A stretch of 64,000 nucleotides of DNA from Nematostella vectensis (GCF_932526225.1 NC_064040.1:17488994-17552993); one strand, 5' to 3'; shown: positions 1 through 16,059, numbered from the stretch's first letter. A program made the numbers and translations. The notes: generated by a model from the sequence alone, not told the origin.

Positions 1-2113
1 GCTATGGCCCTGCATAATACCCTGCTATGGCTATGCATAATACTCTGCTATGGCCCTGTACAATACCCTGCTATGGCCCTGTACAATACCCTGCTATGGC
101 CCTGTACAATACTCTGCTATGGCCCTGTACAATACCCTGCTATGGCACTGTACAATACCCTGCTATGGCCCTGTACAATACTCTGCTATGGCCCTGTACA
201 ATACCCTGCTATGGCCCTGTACAATACTCTGCTATGGCTCTGTACTATACCCTGTGATGGCACTGTACAATACCCTGCTATGGCCCTGTACAATACCCTG
301 CTATGGCCCTGTATAATACTCTGCTATGGCCCTGTACAATACCCTGCTATGGCACTGTACAATACCCTGCTATGGCCCTGTACAATACCCTGCTATGGCC
401 CTGTACAATACTGATATGACCCTGTACAATACCCTGCTATGTCCCTGTATAATACCCTGCTATGGCCCTGTATAATACCCTGCTATGACCCTGCTATGGA
501 TTTGTACAATACCCTGCTATGGCCCTGTACAATATCCTGCTATGGCCTTGCATAATACCCTGCTATGGCTATGCATAATACTCTGCTATGGCCCTGTACA
601 ATACCCTGCTATGGCCCTGTACAATACCCTGCTATGGCCTTTTACAATTCCCTGCTATGGCCCTCTACAATACCCTGCTATGGCCTTGTATAATACCCTG
701 CTATGGCCCTGTACAATACCCTGCTATAGCTCTGTACAATACCCTGCTATGGCCCTGTACAATACCCTGCTATGGCCCTGTACAATACCCTGCTATGGCC
801 CTGTACAATACTCTGCTATGGCCCTGTACAATACCCTGCTATGGCTCTTTACAATACCCTGCTATGGCCCTGTACAATACCCTGCTATGGCCCTTTACAA
901 TACCCTGCTATGGCCCTCTACAATACTCTGCTTTGGCAAGGTACAATATCCTGCTATGGCACTGTACAATACCCTGCTATGGCCCTATACAATACCCTGC
1001 TATGGCCCTGTACAATACCCTGCTATGGCCCTGTACAATACCCTGCTATGGCCCTGCTATGGACCTGTACAATACTCTGCTATGGCCCTGTAAAATACCC
1101 TGCTATGGCCCTGTACAATACCCTGCTATGGCCTTGCATAATACCCTGCTATGGCTATGCATAATACTCTGCTATAGCCCTGTACAATACCCTGCTATGG
1201 CACTGTACAATATCCTGCTATGGCTCTGTACAATACCCTGCTATAGCCCTGTACAATACCCTGTTATGGCCCTGTACAATACTCTGCTATGGCCCTGTAC
1301 AAAACCCTGCTATGGCCCTGCTATGGACCTGTACAATACCCTGCTATGGCTCTGTACAATACCCTGCTATGGCCCTTTACAATACCCTGCTATGGCCCTG
1401 CATAATACCCTGCTATGGCTATGCATAATACTCTGCTATGGCCCTGTACAATACCCTGCTATGGCCCTGTACAATACCCTGCTATGGCCCTGTACAATAC
1501 TCTGCTATGGCCCTGTAGAATACCCTGCTATGGCACTGTACAATACCCTGCTATGGCCCTGTACAATACTCTGCTATGGCCCTGTACAATACCCTGCTAT
1601 GGCCCTGTACAATACTCTGCTATGGCTCTGTACAATACCCTGTGATGGCACTGTACAATACCCTGCGATGGCCCTGTACAATACCCTGCTATGGCCCTGT
1701 ATAATACTCTGCTATGGCCCTGTACAATACCCTGCTATGGCACTGTACAATACCCTGCTATGGCCCTGTACAATACCCTGCTATGGCCCTGTACAATACT
1801 GCTATGACCCTGTACAATACCCTGCTATGGCACTGTATAATACCCTGCTATGGCCCTGTATAATACCCTGCTATGACCCTGCTATGGACCTGTACAATAC
1901 CCTGCTATGGCCCTGTACAATATCCTGCTATGGCCTTGCATAATACCCTGCTATGGCTATGCATAATACTCTGCTATGGCCCTGTACAATACCCTGCTAT
2001 GGCCCTGTACAATACCCTGCTATGGCCTTTTACAATTCCCTGCTATGGCCCTGTACAATACCCTGCTATAGCCCTGTACAATACCCTGCTATGGCCCTGT
2101 ACAATACCCTGCT

Positions 2114-3101
2114 ATGGCCCTGTACAATACCCTGCTATGGCCCTGTACAATACTCTGCTATGGCCCTGTACAATACCCTGCTATGGCACTTTACAATACC
2201 CTGCTATGGCCCTGTACAATACCCTGCCATGGCCCTTTACAATACCCTGCTATGGCCCTCTACAATACTCTGCTATGGCAATGTACAATACCCTGCTATG
2301 GCACTGTACAATATCCTGCTATGGCCCTGTACAATACCCTGGTATGGCTCTGTACAATACCCTGCTATGGCCCTGTACAATACCCTGCTATGGCAATGCT
2401 ATGGACCTGTACAATACTCTGCTATGGCCCTGTAAAATACCCTGCTATGGCCCTGTACAATACCCTGCTATGGCCTTGCATAATACCCTGCTATGGCTAT
2501 GCATAATACTCTGCTATAGCCCTGTACAATACCCTGCTATGGCCCTGTACAATATCCTGCTATGGCCCTGTACAATACCCTGCTATGGCCCTGTACAATA
2601 CCCTGCTATGGCCCTGTACAATACCCTGCTATGGCCCTGTACAATACTCTGCTATGGCCCTGTACAATACCCTGCTATGGCACTTTACAATACCCTGCTA
2701 TGGCCCTGTACAATACCCTGCCATGGCCCTTTACAATACCCTGCTATGGCCCTCTACAATACTCTGCTATGGCAATGTACAATACCCTGCTATGGCACTG
2801 TACAATATCCTGCTATGGCCCTGTACAATACCCTGGTATGGCTCTGTACAATACCCTGCTATGGCCCTGTACAATACCCTGCTATGGCAATGCTATGGAC
2901 CTGTACAATACTCTGCTATGGCCCTGTAAAATACCCTGCTATGGCCCTGTACAATACCCTGCTATGGCCTTGCATAATACCCTGCTATGGCTATGCATAA
3001 TACTCTGCTATAGCCCTGTACAATACCCTGCTATGGCCCTGTACAATATCCTGCTATGGCCCTGTACAATACCCTGCTATGGCCCTGTACAATACCCTGC
3101 T
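2114..3101 (+). repeat. 494-bp direct tandem duplication inside the 23-bp satellite
   Basis: The block from about 2114 to 2607 recurs immediately at 2608 to 3101 with the same private variants. Examples are the CCTGCCATGG unit, the CCTGGTATGG unit (2341 and 2835) and the GCAATGCTATGG junction. The offset is 494 bp, which is 21 units plus 11 bp, so the duplication junction includes one lone 11-mer. A 130-codon stretch is identical in both copies. It is a local, recent segmental duplication rather than unit-by-unit slippage. Confidence 0.85.
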
Positions 3102-5679
3102 ATGGCCCTGTACAATACTCTGCTATGGCCCTGTACAAAACCCTGCTATGGCCCTGTACAATACCCTGCTATGGCCCTTTACAATACCCTTCTATGGCCC
3201 TCTACAATACTCTGCTATGGCAATGTACAATACCCTGCTATGGCACTGTACAATACCCTGCTATGGCCCTGTACAATACCCTGCTATGGCCCTGTACAAT
3301 ACCCTGCTATGGCCCTGCTATGAACATGTACAATACTCTGCTATGGCCCTGTTAAATACCCTGCTATGGCCCTGTACAATACCCTGTTATGGCCTTGTAC
3401 AATACCCTGCTATGGCCCTGTACAATACTCGGCTATGGCCCTGTACAATACCCTGCTATGGCCCTGTATAATACCCTGCTATGGCCCTGAACAATTCCCT
3501 GCTATGGCCTTGTACAATACCCTGATATGGTCCTGTACAATACTCTGCTATGGCTCTGTACAATACCCTGCTATGGCCCTGTACAATACCCTGCTATGGC
3601 CCTGTACAATACCCTGCTATGGCCCTGTACAATACCTTGCTATGGCACTGTACAATACCCTGCTATGGCCCTGTACAATACCGTGCTATGGCCCTGTACA
3701 ATACTCTGCTATGGCCCTGTACAATACCCTGCTATTGCCCTGCATTATACCCTGCTATGGCCCTTTACAATACCCTGCTATGGCCCTGTACAATACTCTG
3801 CTATGGACCTGTACAATACCCTGCTATAACCCTGTACAATACCCTGCTATGGCCCTGTACAATACTGCTATGACCCTGTACAATACCCTGCTATGGCCCT
3901 GTACAATACCCTGCTATGGCCCTGTACAATACCCTGCTATGGCCCTGTACAATACCCTGCTATGGCCCTGTACAATACCTTGCTATGGTCCTGTACAATA
4001 CCCTGCTATGGCCCTGTACAATACTGCTATGACCCTGTACAATACCCTGCTATGGCCCTGTACAATACCCTGCTATGGCACTGTACAATACCCTGCAATG
4101 GCCCTGTACAATACCCTGTTATGGCCATGCATAATACCCTGCTATGGCCCTGTACAATACCCTGATATGGCCCTGTACAATACCTTGCTATGGACCTGCA
4201 CAATACCCTGCTATGACCCTGTACAATACCTTGCTATGGCCCTGTACAATACCCTGCTTTGAACCTGTACAATAACCTGCTATGGCACTGTACAATACCC
4301 TGCTATGGCCCTGTACAATACCCTGCTATGGCCCTGCTATGGACCTGTACAATACCCTGCTATGGCCCTGTACAATACCCTGCTATGGCCCTTTACAATA
4401 CCCTGCTATGGCCCTGTACAATACCCTGCTATGGCACTGTACAATACCCTGCTATGGCCCTGTACAATACCCTGCTATGGCCCTGTACAATACCCTGCTA
4501 TGACCCTGCTATGGACCTGTACAATACTCTGCTATGGCCCTGTACAATACCCTGCTATGGCCCTGTACAATACCCTGCTATGGCCCTGCATAATACCCAG
4601 CTATGGCTATGCATAATACTCTGCTATGGCCCTGTACAATACCCTGCTATGGCCCTGTACAATACCCTGCTATGGCCCTGTACAATTCCCTGCTATGGCC
4701 CTGTACAATACCCTGCTATGGCACTGTACAATACCCTGCTATGGCCCTGTACAATACTCTGCTATGGCTCTGTACAATACCCTGCTATGGCACTGTACAA
4801 TACCCTGATATGGCCCTGTACAATATCCTGCTATGGACCTGTACAATTCTCTGCTTTGGCCCTGTACAATACCCTGCTATGGCCCTGTACAATACCCTGC
4901 TATTGCCCTGCATAATACCCTGCTATGGCCCTTTAGAATACCCTGCTATGGCCCTGTACAATATTCTGCTATGGCCCTGTACAATACCCTGCTATGGTCC
5001 TGTACAATACCCTGCTATGGCCCTGTACAATACTGCTATGACCCTGTACAATACCCTGCTATGGCCCTGTACAATACCCTGCTATGGGACTGTAAAATAC
5101 CCTGCTATGGCCCTGTACAATACCCTGCTATGGCCCTGTACAATACCCTGCTATGGCACTGTACAATACCCTGCTATGGCACTGTACAATACCCTGCTAT
5201 GGCCCTGCTATGGACCTGTACAATACCCTGCTATGGCCCTGTACAATACCCTGCTATGGCCCTTTACAATACCCTGCTATGGCCCTGCATAATACCCTGC
5301 TATGGCTATGCATAAAACTCTGCTATGGCCCTGTACAATACCCTGCTATGGCCCTGTACAATACCCTGCTATGGCCCTGCTATGGACCTGTACAATACCC
5401 TGCTATGGCCCTGTACAATACCCTGCTATGGCCCTTTACAATACCCTGCTATGGCCCTGCATATTACCCTGCTATGGCTATGCATAATACTCTGCTATGG
5501 CCCTGTACAATACCCTGCTATGGCCCTGTACAATACCCTGCTATGGCCCTGTACAATACTCTGCTATGGCCCTGTACAATACCCTGCTATGGCACTGTGA
5601 AATACCCTGCTATGGCCCTGTACAATACCCTGCTATGGCCCTGCTATGGACCTGTACAATACCCTGCTATGGCCCTGCT

Positions 5680-8600
5680 ATGGACATGTACAATACTCTG
5701 CTATGGCCCTGTAGAATACCCTGCTATGGCCCTGTACAATACCCTGCTATGGCCTTGTACAATACCCTGCTATGGCCCTGTACAATACTCTGCTATGGCC
5801 CTGTACAATACCCTGCTATGGCCCTGTACAATACCCTGCTATGGCCCTGAACAATTCCCTGCTATGGCCTTGTACAATACCCTGATATGGTCCTGTACAA
5901 TACTCTGCTATGGCCCTGTACAAAAACCCTGCTATGGCCCTGTACAATACCTTGCTATGGCCCTGTACAATACATTGCTATGGCCCTGTACAATACCCTG
6001 CTATGGCCCTGTACAATACCCTGCTATTGCCTTGCATAATACCCTGCTATGGCCCTGTACAATACCCTGCTATGGCCGTGTACAATACCCTGCTATGGCC
6101 CTGCTTTGAACCTGTACAATACCCTGCTATGGCCCTCTACAATACCCTGCTATGGCCCTGTACAATACTCTGCTATGGCCCTGTACAATACCCTGCTATG
6201 GCCCTGTACAATACCCTGCTATGGCCCTGTACAATACTGCTATGACCCTGTACAATACCCTGCTATGGCCCTGTACAATACCCTGCTATGGCCCTGCATA
6301 ATACCCTGCTATGGCCCTGTACAATACCCTGCTATGGCCCTGTACAATACCCTGCTATGGCCCTGTACAATACCCTGCTATGGCCCTGTACAATACCCTG
6401 CTATGGCCCTGTACAATACCCTGCTTTGAACCTGTACAATACCCTGCTATGACACTGTACAATACCCTGCTATGGAACTGTACAATACCCTGCTTTGGCC
6501 CTGTACAAATCCCTGCTATGGCCCTGTACAATACCCTGTTATGGCCCTGCATAATACCCTGCTATGGCCCTGTACAATACCCTGCTATGGCCCTGTACAA
6601 TACCTTGCTATGGACCTGCACAATACCCTGCTATGACCCTGTACAATACCGTGCTATGGCCCTGTACAATACCCTGCTTTGAACCTGTACAATAACCTGC
6701 TATGGCCCTGTACAATACCGTGCTATGGCCCTGTACAATACTCTGCTATGGCCCTGTACAATACCATGCTATTGCCCTGCATTATACCCTGCTATGGCCC
6801 TTTACAATACCCTGCTATGGCCCTGTACAATACTCTCCTATGGACCTGTACAATACCCTGCTATAACCCTGTACAATACCCTGCTATCGCCCTGTACAAT
6901 ACTGCTATGACCCTGTACAATACCCTGCTATGGCCCTGTACAATACCCTGCTATGGCCCTGTACAATACCCTGCTATGGCCCTGTACAATACCCTGCTAT
7001 GGCCCCGTACAATTCCTTGCTATGGCCCTGTACAATACCCTGCTATGGCCCTGTACAATACCCTGCTATGGCCCTGTACAATACCCTGCTATGGCCCTGT
7101 GCAACACCCTGCTATTGCACTGCATAATACCCTGCCATGGCCCTCTACAATACCCTGCTATGGCCCTGTACAATACTCTGCTATGGCCCTGTACAATACC
7201 CTGCTATGGTCCTGTACAATACCCTGCTATGGCCCTGTACAATACTACTATGACCCTGTACAATACCCTGCTATGGCCCTGTACAATACCCTGCTATGGC
7301 ACTGTACAATACCCTGCTATGGCCCTGTACAATACCCTGCTATGGCCCTGTACAATACCCTGCTATGGCACTGTACAATACCCTGCTATGGCCCTGTACA
7401 ATACCCTGCTATGGCCCTGCTATGGCCCTGTACAATACCCTGCTATGGCCCTGTACAATACCCTGCTATGGCCCTGCTATGGACCTGTACAATACCCTGC
7501 TATGGCCCTGTACAATACCCTGCTATGGCCCTTTACAATACCCTGCTATGGCCCTGCATAATACCCTGCTATGGCTATGCATAATACTCTGCTATGGCCC
7601 TGTACAATACCCTGCTATGGCCCTGTACAATACCCTGCTATGGCCCTGCTATGGACCTGTACAATACCCTGCTATGGCCCTGTACAATACCCTGCTATGG
7701 CCCTTTATAATACCCTGCTATGGCCCTGCATAATACCCTGCTATGGCTATGTATAATACTCTGCTATGGCCCTATACAATACCCTGCTATTGCCCTGTAC
7801 AATACCCTGTTATGGCCCTGTACAATACTCTGCTATGGCCCTGTACAATACCCTGCTATGGCACTGTACAATACCCTGCTATGGCCCTGTACAATACTCT
7901 GCTATGGCCCTGTACAATACCCTGCTATGGCCCTGTACAATACTCTGCTATGGCTCTGTACAATACCCTGCTATGGCACTGTACAATACCCTGCTATGGC
8001 CCTGTACAATACCCTGCTATGGACCTATAAAATACTCTGCTATAACCCTGTACAATACCCTGCTATGGCACTGTACAATACCCTGCTATGGCCCTGTACA
8101 ATACCCTGCTATGGCCCTGCTATGGACCTGTACAATACCCTGCTATGGCCCTGTACAATACCCTGCTATGGCCCTTTACAATACCCTGCTATGGCCCTGC
8201 AAACTACCCTGCTATGGCTATGCATAATACTCTGCTATGGCCCTGTACAATACCCTGCTATGGCCCTGTACATTACCCTGCTATGGCCCTGTACAATACT
8301 CTGCTATGGCCCTGTACAATACCCTGCTATGGCACTGTACAATACCCTGCTATAGCCCTGTACAATACTCTGCTATGGCCCTGTACAATACCCTGCTATG
8401 GCCTTGTACAATACCCTGCTATGGCCCTGTACAATACCCTGCTATGGCCCTGTACAATACCCTGCTATGGCCTTTTACAATTCCCTGCTATGGCCTTGTA
8501 TAATACCCTGCTATGGCCCTGTACAATACCCTGCTATAGCCCTGTACAATACCCTGCTATGGCCCTGTACAATACCCTGCTATGGCCTTGTACAATACCC

Positions 8601-11600
8601 TGCTATGGCCCTGTACAATACCCTGCTATGGCCCTGTACAATACCCTGCTATGACACTGTACAATACCCTGCTATGGCACTGTACAATACCCTGCTATGG
8701 CCCAGTACAATACCCTGCTATGGCCCTGTACAATACCCTGCTATGGCCCTGCTATGGACCTGTACATTACTCTGCTATGGCCCTGTACAATACCCTGCTA
8801 TGGCCCTTTACAATACCCTGCTATGGCCCTGCATAATACCCTGCTATGGCTATGCATAATACTCTGCTATGGCCCTGTACAAGACCCTGCTATGGCCCTG
8901 TACAATACCCTGCTATGGCCCTGCTATGGACCTGTACAATACCCTGCTATGGCCCTGTACAATACCCTCCTATGGCCCTTTACAATACCCTGCTATGGCC
9001 CTGCATAATACCCTGCTATGGCTATGCATAATACTCTGCTATGGCCCTGTACAATACTCTGCTATGGCCCTGTACAATACCCTGCTATGGCCCTGTACAA
9101 TACTCTGCTATGGCCCTGTACAATACCCTGCTATGGCACTGTACAATACCCTGCTATGGCCCTGTACAATACTCTGCTATGGCCCTGTACAATACTCTGC
9201 TATGGCCCTTTACAATACCCTGCTATGGCCCTGCATAATACCCTGCTATGGCTATGCATAATACTCTGCTATGGCCCTGTACAATACTCTGCTATGGCCC
9301 TGTACAATACTCTGCTATGGCCCTGTACAATACTCTGCTATGGCCCTGTACAATACCCTGCTATGGCCCTGTACAATACCCTGCTATGGCCTTGCATAAT
9401 ACCTTGCTATGGCTATGCATAATACTCTGCTATAGCCCTGTACAATACCCTGCTATGGCCCTGTACAATACCCTGCTATGGCCCTGTACAATACCCTGCT
9501 ATTGCCCTGTACAATACCCTGCTATGGCCCTGTACAATACTCTGCTATGGCCCTGTACAATACCCTGCTATGGCACTTTACAATACCCTGCTATGGCCCT
9601 GTACAATACCCTGCTATGGCCCTTTACAATACCCTGCTATGGCCCTCTACAATACTCTGCTATGGCAATGTACAATACCCTGCTATGGCACTGTACAATA
9701 CCCTGCTATGGCCCTGTACAATACCCTGCTATGGCCCTGTACAATACCCTGCTATGGCCCTGCTATGGACCTGTACAATACTCTGCTATGGCCCTGTACA
9801 ATACACTGCTATGGCCCTGTACAATATCCTGCTATGGCCTTGCATAATACCCTGCTATGGCTATGCATAATACTCTGCTATAGCCCTGTACAATACCCTG
9901 CTATGGCACTTTACAATACCCTGCTATGGCCCTGTACAATAACCTGCTATGGCCCTTTACGATACATTGCTATGGCCCTGTACAATACCCTGCTATGGCC
10001 CTGTGCAATACCCTGCTATGGCCATGTACAATACCCTGCTATAGCCCTGTACAATACCCTGCTATGGCCCTGTACAATACCCTGCTATGACACTGTACAA
10101 TACCCTGCTATGGCACTGTACAATACCCTGCTATGGCCCAGTACAATACCCTGCTATGGCCCTGTACAATACCCTGCTATGGCCCTGCTATGGACCTGTA
10201 CATTACTTTGCTATGGCCCTGTACAATACCCTGCTATGGCCCTGTACAATACCCTGCTATGGCCTTGCATAATACCTTGCTATGGCTATGCATAATACTC
10301 TGCTATAGCCCTGTACAATACCCTGCTATGGCCCTGTACAATACCCTGCTATGGCCCTGTACAATACCCTGCTATTGCCCTGTACAATACCCTGCTATGG
10401 CCCTTTACAATACCCTGCTATGGCCCTGCATAATACCCTGCTATGGCTATGCATAATACTCTGCTATGGCCCTGTACAATACCCTGCTATGGCCCTGTAC
10501 AATACCCTGCTATGGCCCTGCTATGGACCTGTACAATACCCTGCTATGGCCCTGTACAATACCCTGCTATGGCCCTTTACAATACCCTGCTATGGCCCTG
10601 CATATTACCCTGCTATGGCTATGCATAATACTCTGCTATGGCCCTGTACAATACCCTGCTATGGCCCTGTGCAATACCCTGCTATGGTCCTGTACAATAC
10701 TCTGCTATGGCCCTGTACAATACCCTGCTATGGCACTGTACAATACCCTGCTATGGCCCTGTACAATACTCTGCTATGGCCCTGTACAATACCCTGCTAT
10801 GGCCCTGTATAATACCCTGCTATGGCCCTGTATAATACCCTGCTATGGCCCTGCTATGGACCTGTACAATACCCTGCTATGGCCCTGTACAATATCCTGC
10901 TATGGCCTTGCATAATACCCTGCTATGGCTATGCATAATACTCTGCTATGGCCCTGTACAATACCCTGCTATGGCCCTGTACAATACCCTGCTATGGCCT
11001 TTTACAATTCCCTGCTATGGCCCTCTACAATACCCTGCTATGGCCTTGTATAATACCCTGCTATGGCCCTGTACAATACCCTGCTATAGCCCTGTACAAT
11101 ACCCTGCTATGGCCCTGTACAATACCCTGCTATGGCCCTGTACAATACCCTGCTATGGCCCTGTACAATACTCTGCTATGGCCCTGTACAATACCCTGCT
11201 ATGGCACTTTACAATACCCTGCTATGGCCCTGTACAATACCCTGCTATGGCCCTTTACAATACCCTGCTATGGCCCTCTACAATACTCTGCTATGGCAAT
11301 GTACAATACCCTGCTATGGCACTGTACAATACCCTGCTATGGCCCTGTACAATACCCTGCTATGGCCCTGTATAAAACCCTGCTATGGCCCTCTACAATA
11401 CTCTGCTATGGCCCTGCTATGGCACTGTACAATACCCTGCTATGGCCCTGTACAATACCCTGCTATGGCCCTGTACAATACCCTGCTATGGCCTTGCATA
11501 ATACCCTGCTATGGCTATGCATAATACTCTGCTATAGCCCTGTACAATACCCTGCTATGGCCCTGTACAATACCCTGCTATGGCCCTGTACAATACCCTG

Positions 11601-14600
11601 CTATGGCCCTGTACAATACCCTGCTATGGCCCTGTACAATACTCTGCTATGGCCCTGTACAAAACCCTGCTATGGCCCTGTACAATACCCTGCTATGGCC
11701 CTTTACAATACCCTGCTATGGCCCTCTACAATACTCTGCTATGGCAATGTACAATACCCTGCTATGGCACTGTACAATACCCTGCTATGGCCCTGTACAA
11801 TACCCTGCTATGGCCCTGTACAATACCCTGCTATGGCCCTGCTATGGACATGTACAATACGCTGCTATGGCCCTGTAGAATACCCTGCTATGGCCCTGTA
11901 CAATACCCTGCTATGGCCTTGTACAATACCCTGCTATGGCCCTGTACAATACTCTGCTATGGCCCTGTACAATACCCTGCTATGGCCCTGTACAATACCC
12001 TGCTATGGCCCTGAACAATTCCCTGCTATGGCCTTGTACAATACCCTGATATGGTCCTGTACAATACTCTGCTATGGCCCTGTACAAAAACCCTGCTACG
12101 GCCCTGTACAATACCTTGCTATGGCCCTGTACAATACCCTGCTATGGCCCTGTACAATACCCTGCTATGGCCCTGTACAATACCCTGCTATTGCCTTGCA
12201 TAATACCCTGCTATGGCCCTGTACAATACCCTGCTATGGCCGTGTACAATACCCTGCTATGGCCCTGCTTTGAACCTGTACAATACCCTGCTATGGCCCT
12301 CTACAATACCCTGCTATGGCCCTGTACAATACTCTGCTATGGCCCTGTACAATACCCTGCTATGGCCCTGTACAATACCCTGCTATGGCCCTGTACAATA
12401 CTGCTATGACCCTGTACAATACCCTGCTATGGCCCTGTACAATACCCTGCTATGGCCCTGCATAATACCCTGCTATGGCCCTGTACAATACCCTGCTATG
12501 GCCCTGTACAATACCCTGCTATGGCCCTGTACAATACCCTGCTATGGCCCTGTAGAATACCCTGCTATGGCCCTGTACAATACCCTGCTTTGAACCTGTA
12601 CAATACCCTGCTATGACACTGTACAATACCCTGCTATGGAACTGTACAATACCCTGCTTTGGCCCTGTACAAATCCCTGCTATGGCCCTGTACAATACCC
12701 TGTTATGGCCCTGCATAATACCCTGCTATGGCCCTGTACAATACCCCGCTATGGCCCTGTACAATACCTTGCTATGGACCTGCACAATACCCTGCTATGA
12801 CCCTGTACAATACCTTGCTATGGCCCTGTACAATACCCTGCTTTGAACCTGTACAATAACCTGCTATGGCCCTGTACAATACCGTGCTATGGCCCTGTAC
12901 AATACTCTGCTATGGCCCTGTACAATACCATGCTATTGCCCTGCATTATACCCTGCTATGGCCCTTTACAATACCCTGCTATGGCCCTGTACAATACTCT
13001 CCTATGGACCTGTACAATACCCTGCTATAACCCTGTACAATACCCTGCTATCGCCCTGTACAATACTGCTATGACCCTGTACAATACCCTGCTATGGCCC
13101 TGTACAATACCCTGCTATGGCCCTGTACAATACCCTGCTATGGCCCTGTACAATACCCTGCTATGGCCCCGTACAATTCCTTGCTATGGCCCTGTACAAT
13201 ACCCTGCTATGGCCCTGTACAATACCCTGCTATGGCCCTGTACAATACCCTGCTATGGCCCTGTGCAACACCCTGCTATTGCACTGCATAATACCCTGCC
13301 ATGGCCCTCTACAATACCCTGCTATGGCCCTGTAAAATACTCTGCTATGGCCCTGTACAATACCCTGCTATGGTCCTGTACAATACCCTGCTATGGCCCT
13401 GTACAATACTACTATGACCCTGTACAATACCCTGCTATGGCCCTGTACAATACCCTGCTATGGCACTGTACAATACCCTGCTATGGCCCTGTACAATACC
13501 CTGCTATGGCCCTGTACAATACCCTGCTATGGCACTGTACAATACCCTGCTATGGCCCTGTACAATACCCTGCTATGGCCCTGCTATGGCCCTGTACAAT
13601 ACCCTGCTATGGCCCTGTACAATACCCTGCTATGGCCCTGCTATGGACCTGTACAATACCCTGCTATGGCCCTGTACAATACCTTGCTATGGCCCTTTAC
13701 AATACCCTGCTATGGCCCTGCATAATACCCTGCTATGGCTATGCATAATACTCTGCTATGGCCCTGTACAATACCCTGCTATGGCCCTGTACAATACCCT
13801 GCTATGGCCCTGCTATGGACCTGTACAATACCCTGCTATGGCCCTGTACAATACCCTGCTATGGCCCTTTATAATACCCTGCTATGGCCCTGCATAATAC
13901 CCTGCTATGGCTATGTATAATACTCTGCTATGGCCCTATACAATACCCTGCTATTGCCCTGTACAATACCCTGTTATGGCCCTGTACAATACTCTGCTAT
14001 GGCCCTGTACAATACCCTGCTATGGCACTGTACAATACCCTGCTATGGCCCTGTACAATACTCTGCTATGGCCCTGTACAATACCCTGCTATGGCCCTGT
14101 ACAATACTCTGCTATGGCTCTGTACAATACCCTGCTATGGCACTGTACAATACCCTGCTATGGCCCTGTACAATACCCTGCTATGGACCTGTAAAATACT
14201 CTGCTATAACCCTGTACAATACCCTGCTATGGCACTGTACAATACCCTGCTATGGCCCTGTACAATACCCTGCTATGGCCCTGCTATGGACCTGTACAAT
14301 ACCCTGCTATGGCCCTGTACAATACCCTGCTATGGCCCTTTACAATACCCTGCTATGGCCCTGCAAACTACCCTGCTATGGCTATGCATAATACTCTGCT
14401 ATGGCCCTGTACAATACCCTGCTATGGCCCTGTACATTACCCTGCTATGGCCCTGTACAATACTCTGCTATGGCCCTGTACAATACCCTGCTATGGCACT
14501 GTACAATACCCTGCTATAGCCCTGTACAATACTCTGCTATGGCCCTGTACAATACCCTGCTATGGCCTTGTACAATACCCTGCTATGGCCCTGTACAATA

Positions 14601-15374
14601 CCCTGCTATGGCCCTGTACAATACCCTGCTATGGCCTTTTACAATTCCCTGCTATGGCTTTGTATAATACCCTGCTATGGCCCTGTACAATACCCTGCTA
14701 TAGCCCTGTACAATACCCTGCTATGGCCCTGTACAATACCCTGCTATGGCCTTGTACAATACCCTGCTATGGCCCTGTACAATACCCTGCTATGGCCCTG
14801 TACAATACCCTGCTATGACACTGTACAATACCCTGCTATGGCACTGTACAATACCCTGCTATGGCCCAGTACAATACCCTGCTATGGCCCTGTACAATAC
14901 CCTGCTATGGCCCTGCTATGGACCTGTACATTACTCTGCTATGGCCCTGTACAATACCCTGCTATGGCCCTTTACAATACCCTGCTATGGCCCTGCATAA
15001 TACCCTGCTATGGCTATGCATAATACTCTGCTATGGCCCTGTACAAGACCCTGCTATGGCCCTGTACAATACCCTGCTATGGCCCTGCTATGGACCTGTA
15101 CAATACCCTGCTATGGCCCTGTACAATACCCTGCTATGGCCCTTTACAATACCCTGCTATGGCCCTGCATAATACCCTGCTATGGCTATGCATAATACTC
15201 TGCTATGGCCCTGTACAATACTCTGCTATGGCCCTGTACAATACCCTGCTATGGCCCTGTACAATACTCTGCTATGGCCCTGTACAATACCCTGCTATGG
15301 CACTGTACAATACCCTGCTATGGCCCTGTACAATACTCTGCTATGGCCCTGTACAATACTCTGCTATGGCCCTG
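5680..15374 (+). repeat. 6,164-bp higher-order repeat (two copies of a ~3.5-kb block)
   Basis: The block from about 5680 to 9210 reappears at about 11844 to 15374, offset exactly 6,164 bp (268 x 23). Rare variants match at this spacing throughout, for example CTTTGAACC units, the GTGCAACACC unit at 7100 and 13264, and AAACTACC at 8202 and 14366. Only scattered single-base differences were seen, such as 8028 against 14192. The DNA between the copies (about 9210-11840) shares variants with the first kilobases of the window, so the array was built by repeated duplication of multi-kilobase segments. Boundaries are judged by eye, with an error of tens of bases. Confidence 0.85.
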
Positions 15375-16059
15375 TGCAATACCCTGCTATGGCCCTGCAT
15401 AATACCACGCTATGGCCCTGTACAATACCCTGCTATGGCCCTGTACAATACCCTGCTATGTTCCTGTACAATACCCTGCTATGGCCCTGTACAATACCCT
15501 GCTGTTGCCCTGTACAATACCCTGCTATGGCCCTGTACAATACCCTGCTATGGCCATGCATAATACTCTGCTATGGCCCTGTACAATACCGTGCTATGGC
15601 CCTGTACAATACTCTGCTATGGACCTGTACAATACCCTGCTATGGCCCTGCATAATACCCTGCTATGGCCCTGTACAATACCCTGCTATGACCCTGTACA
15701 ATACCCTGCTATGGCCCTGTACAATACCCTGCTATGGCCCTGTACAATACCTTGCTATGGCCCTGTACAATACCCTGCTATGGCCCTGTACAATACCTTG
15801 CTATGGCCCTGTACAATACCCTGCTATTGCCCTGTATAATACCCTGCTATGGCCCTGTACAATAACTTGCTATGGCCCTGTACAATACCCTGCTATGGCC
15901 CTGTACAATACCCTGCTATGGCCCTGTACAATACCCTGCTATGGCCCTGTACAATACCTTGCTATGGCCCTCTACAATACCCTGCTATGGCCCGCTACAA
16001 TACCCTTCTTTGGCCCTGTACAATACTATGCTATGGCCCTGTACAATACCGTGCTATGG

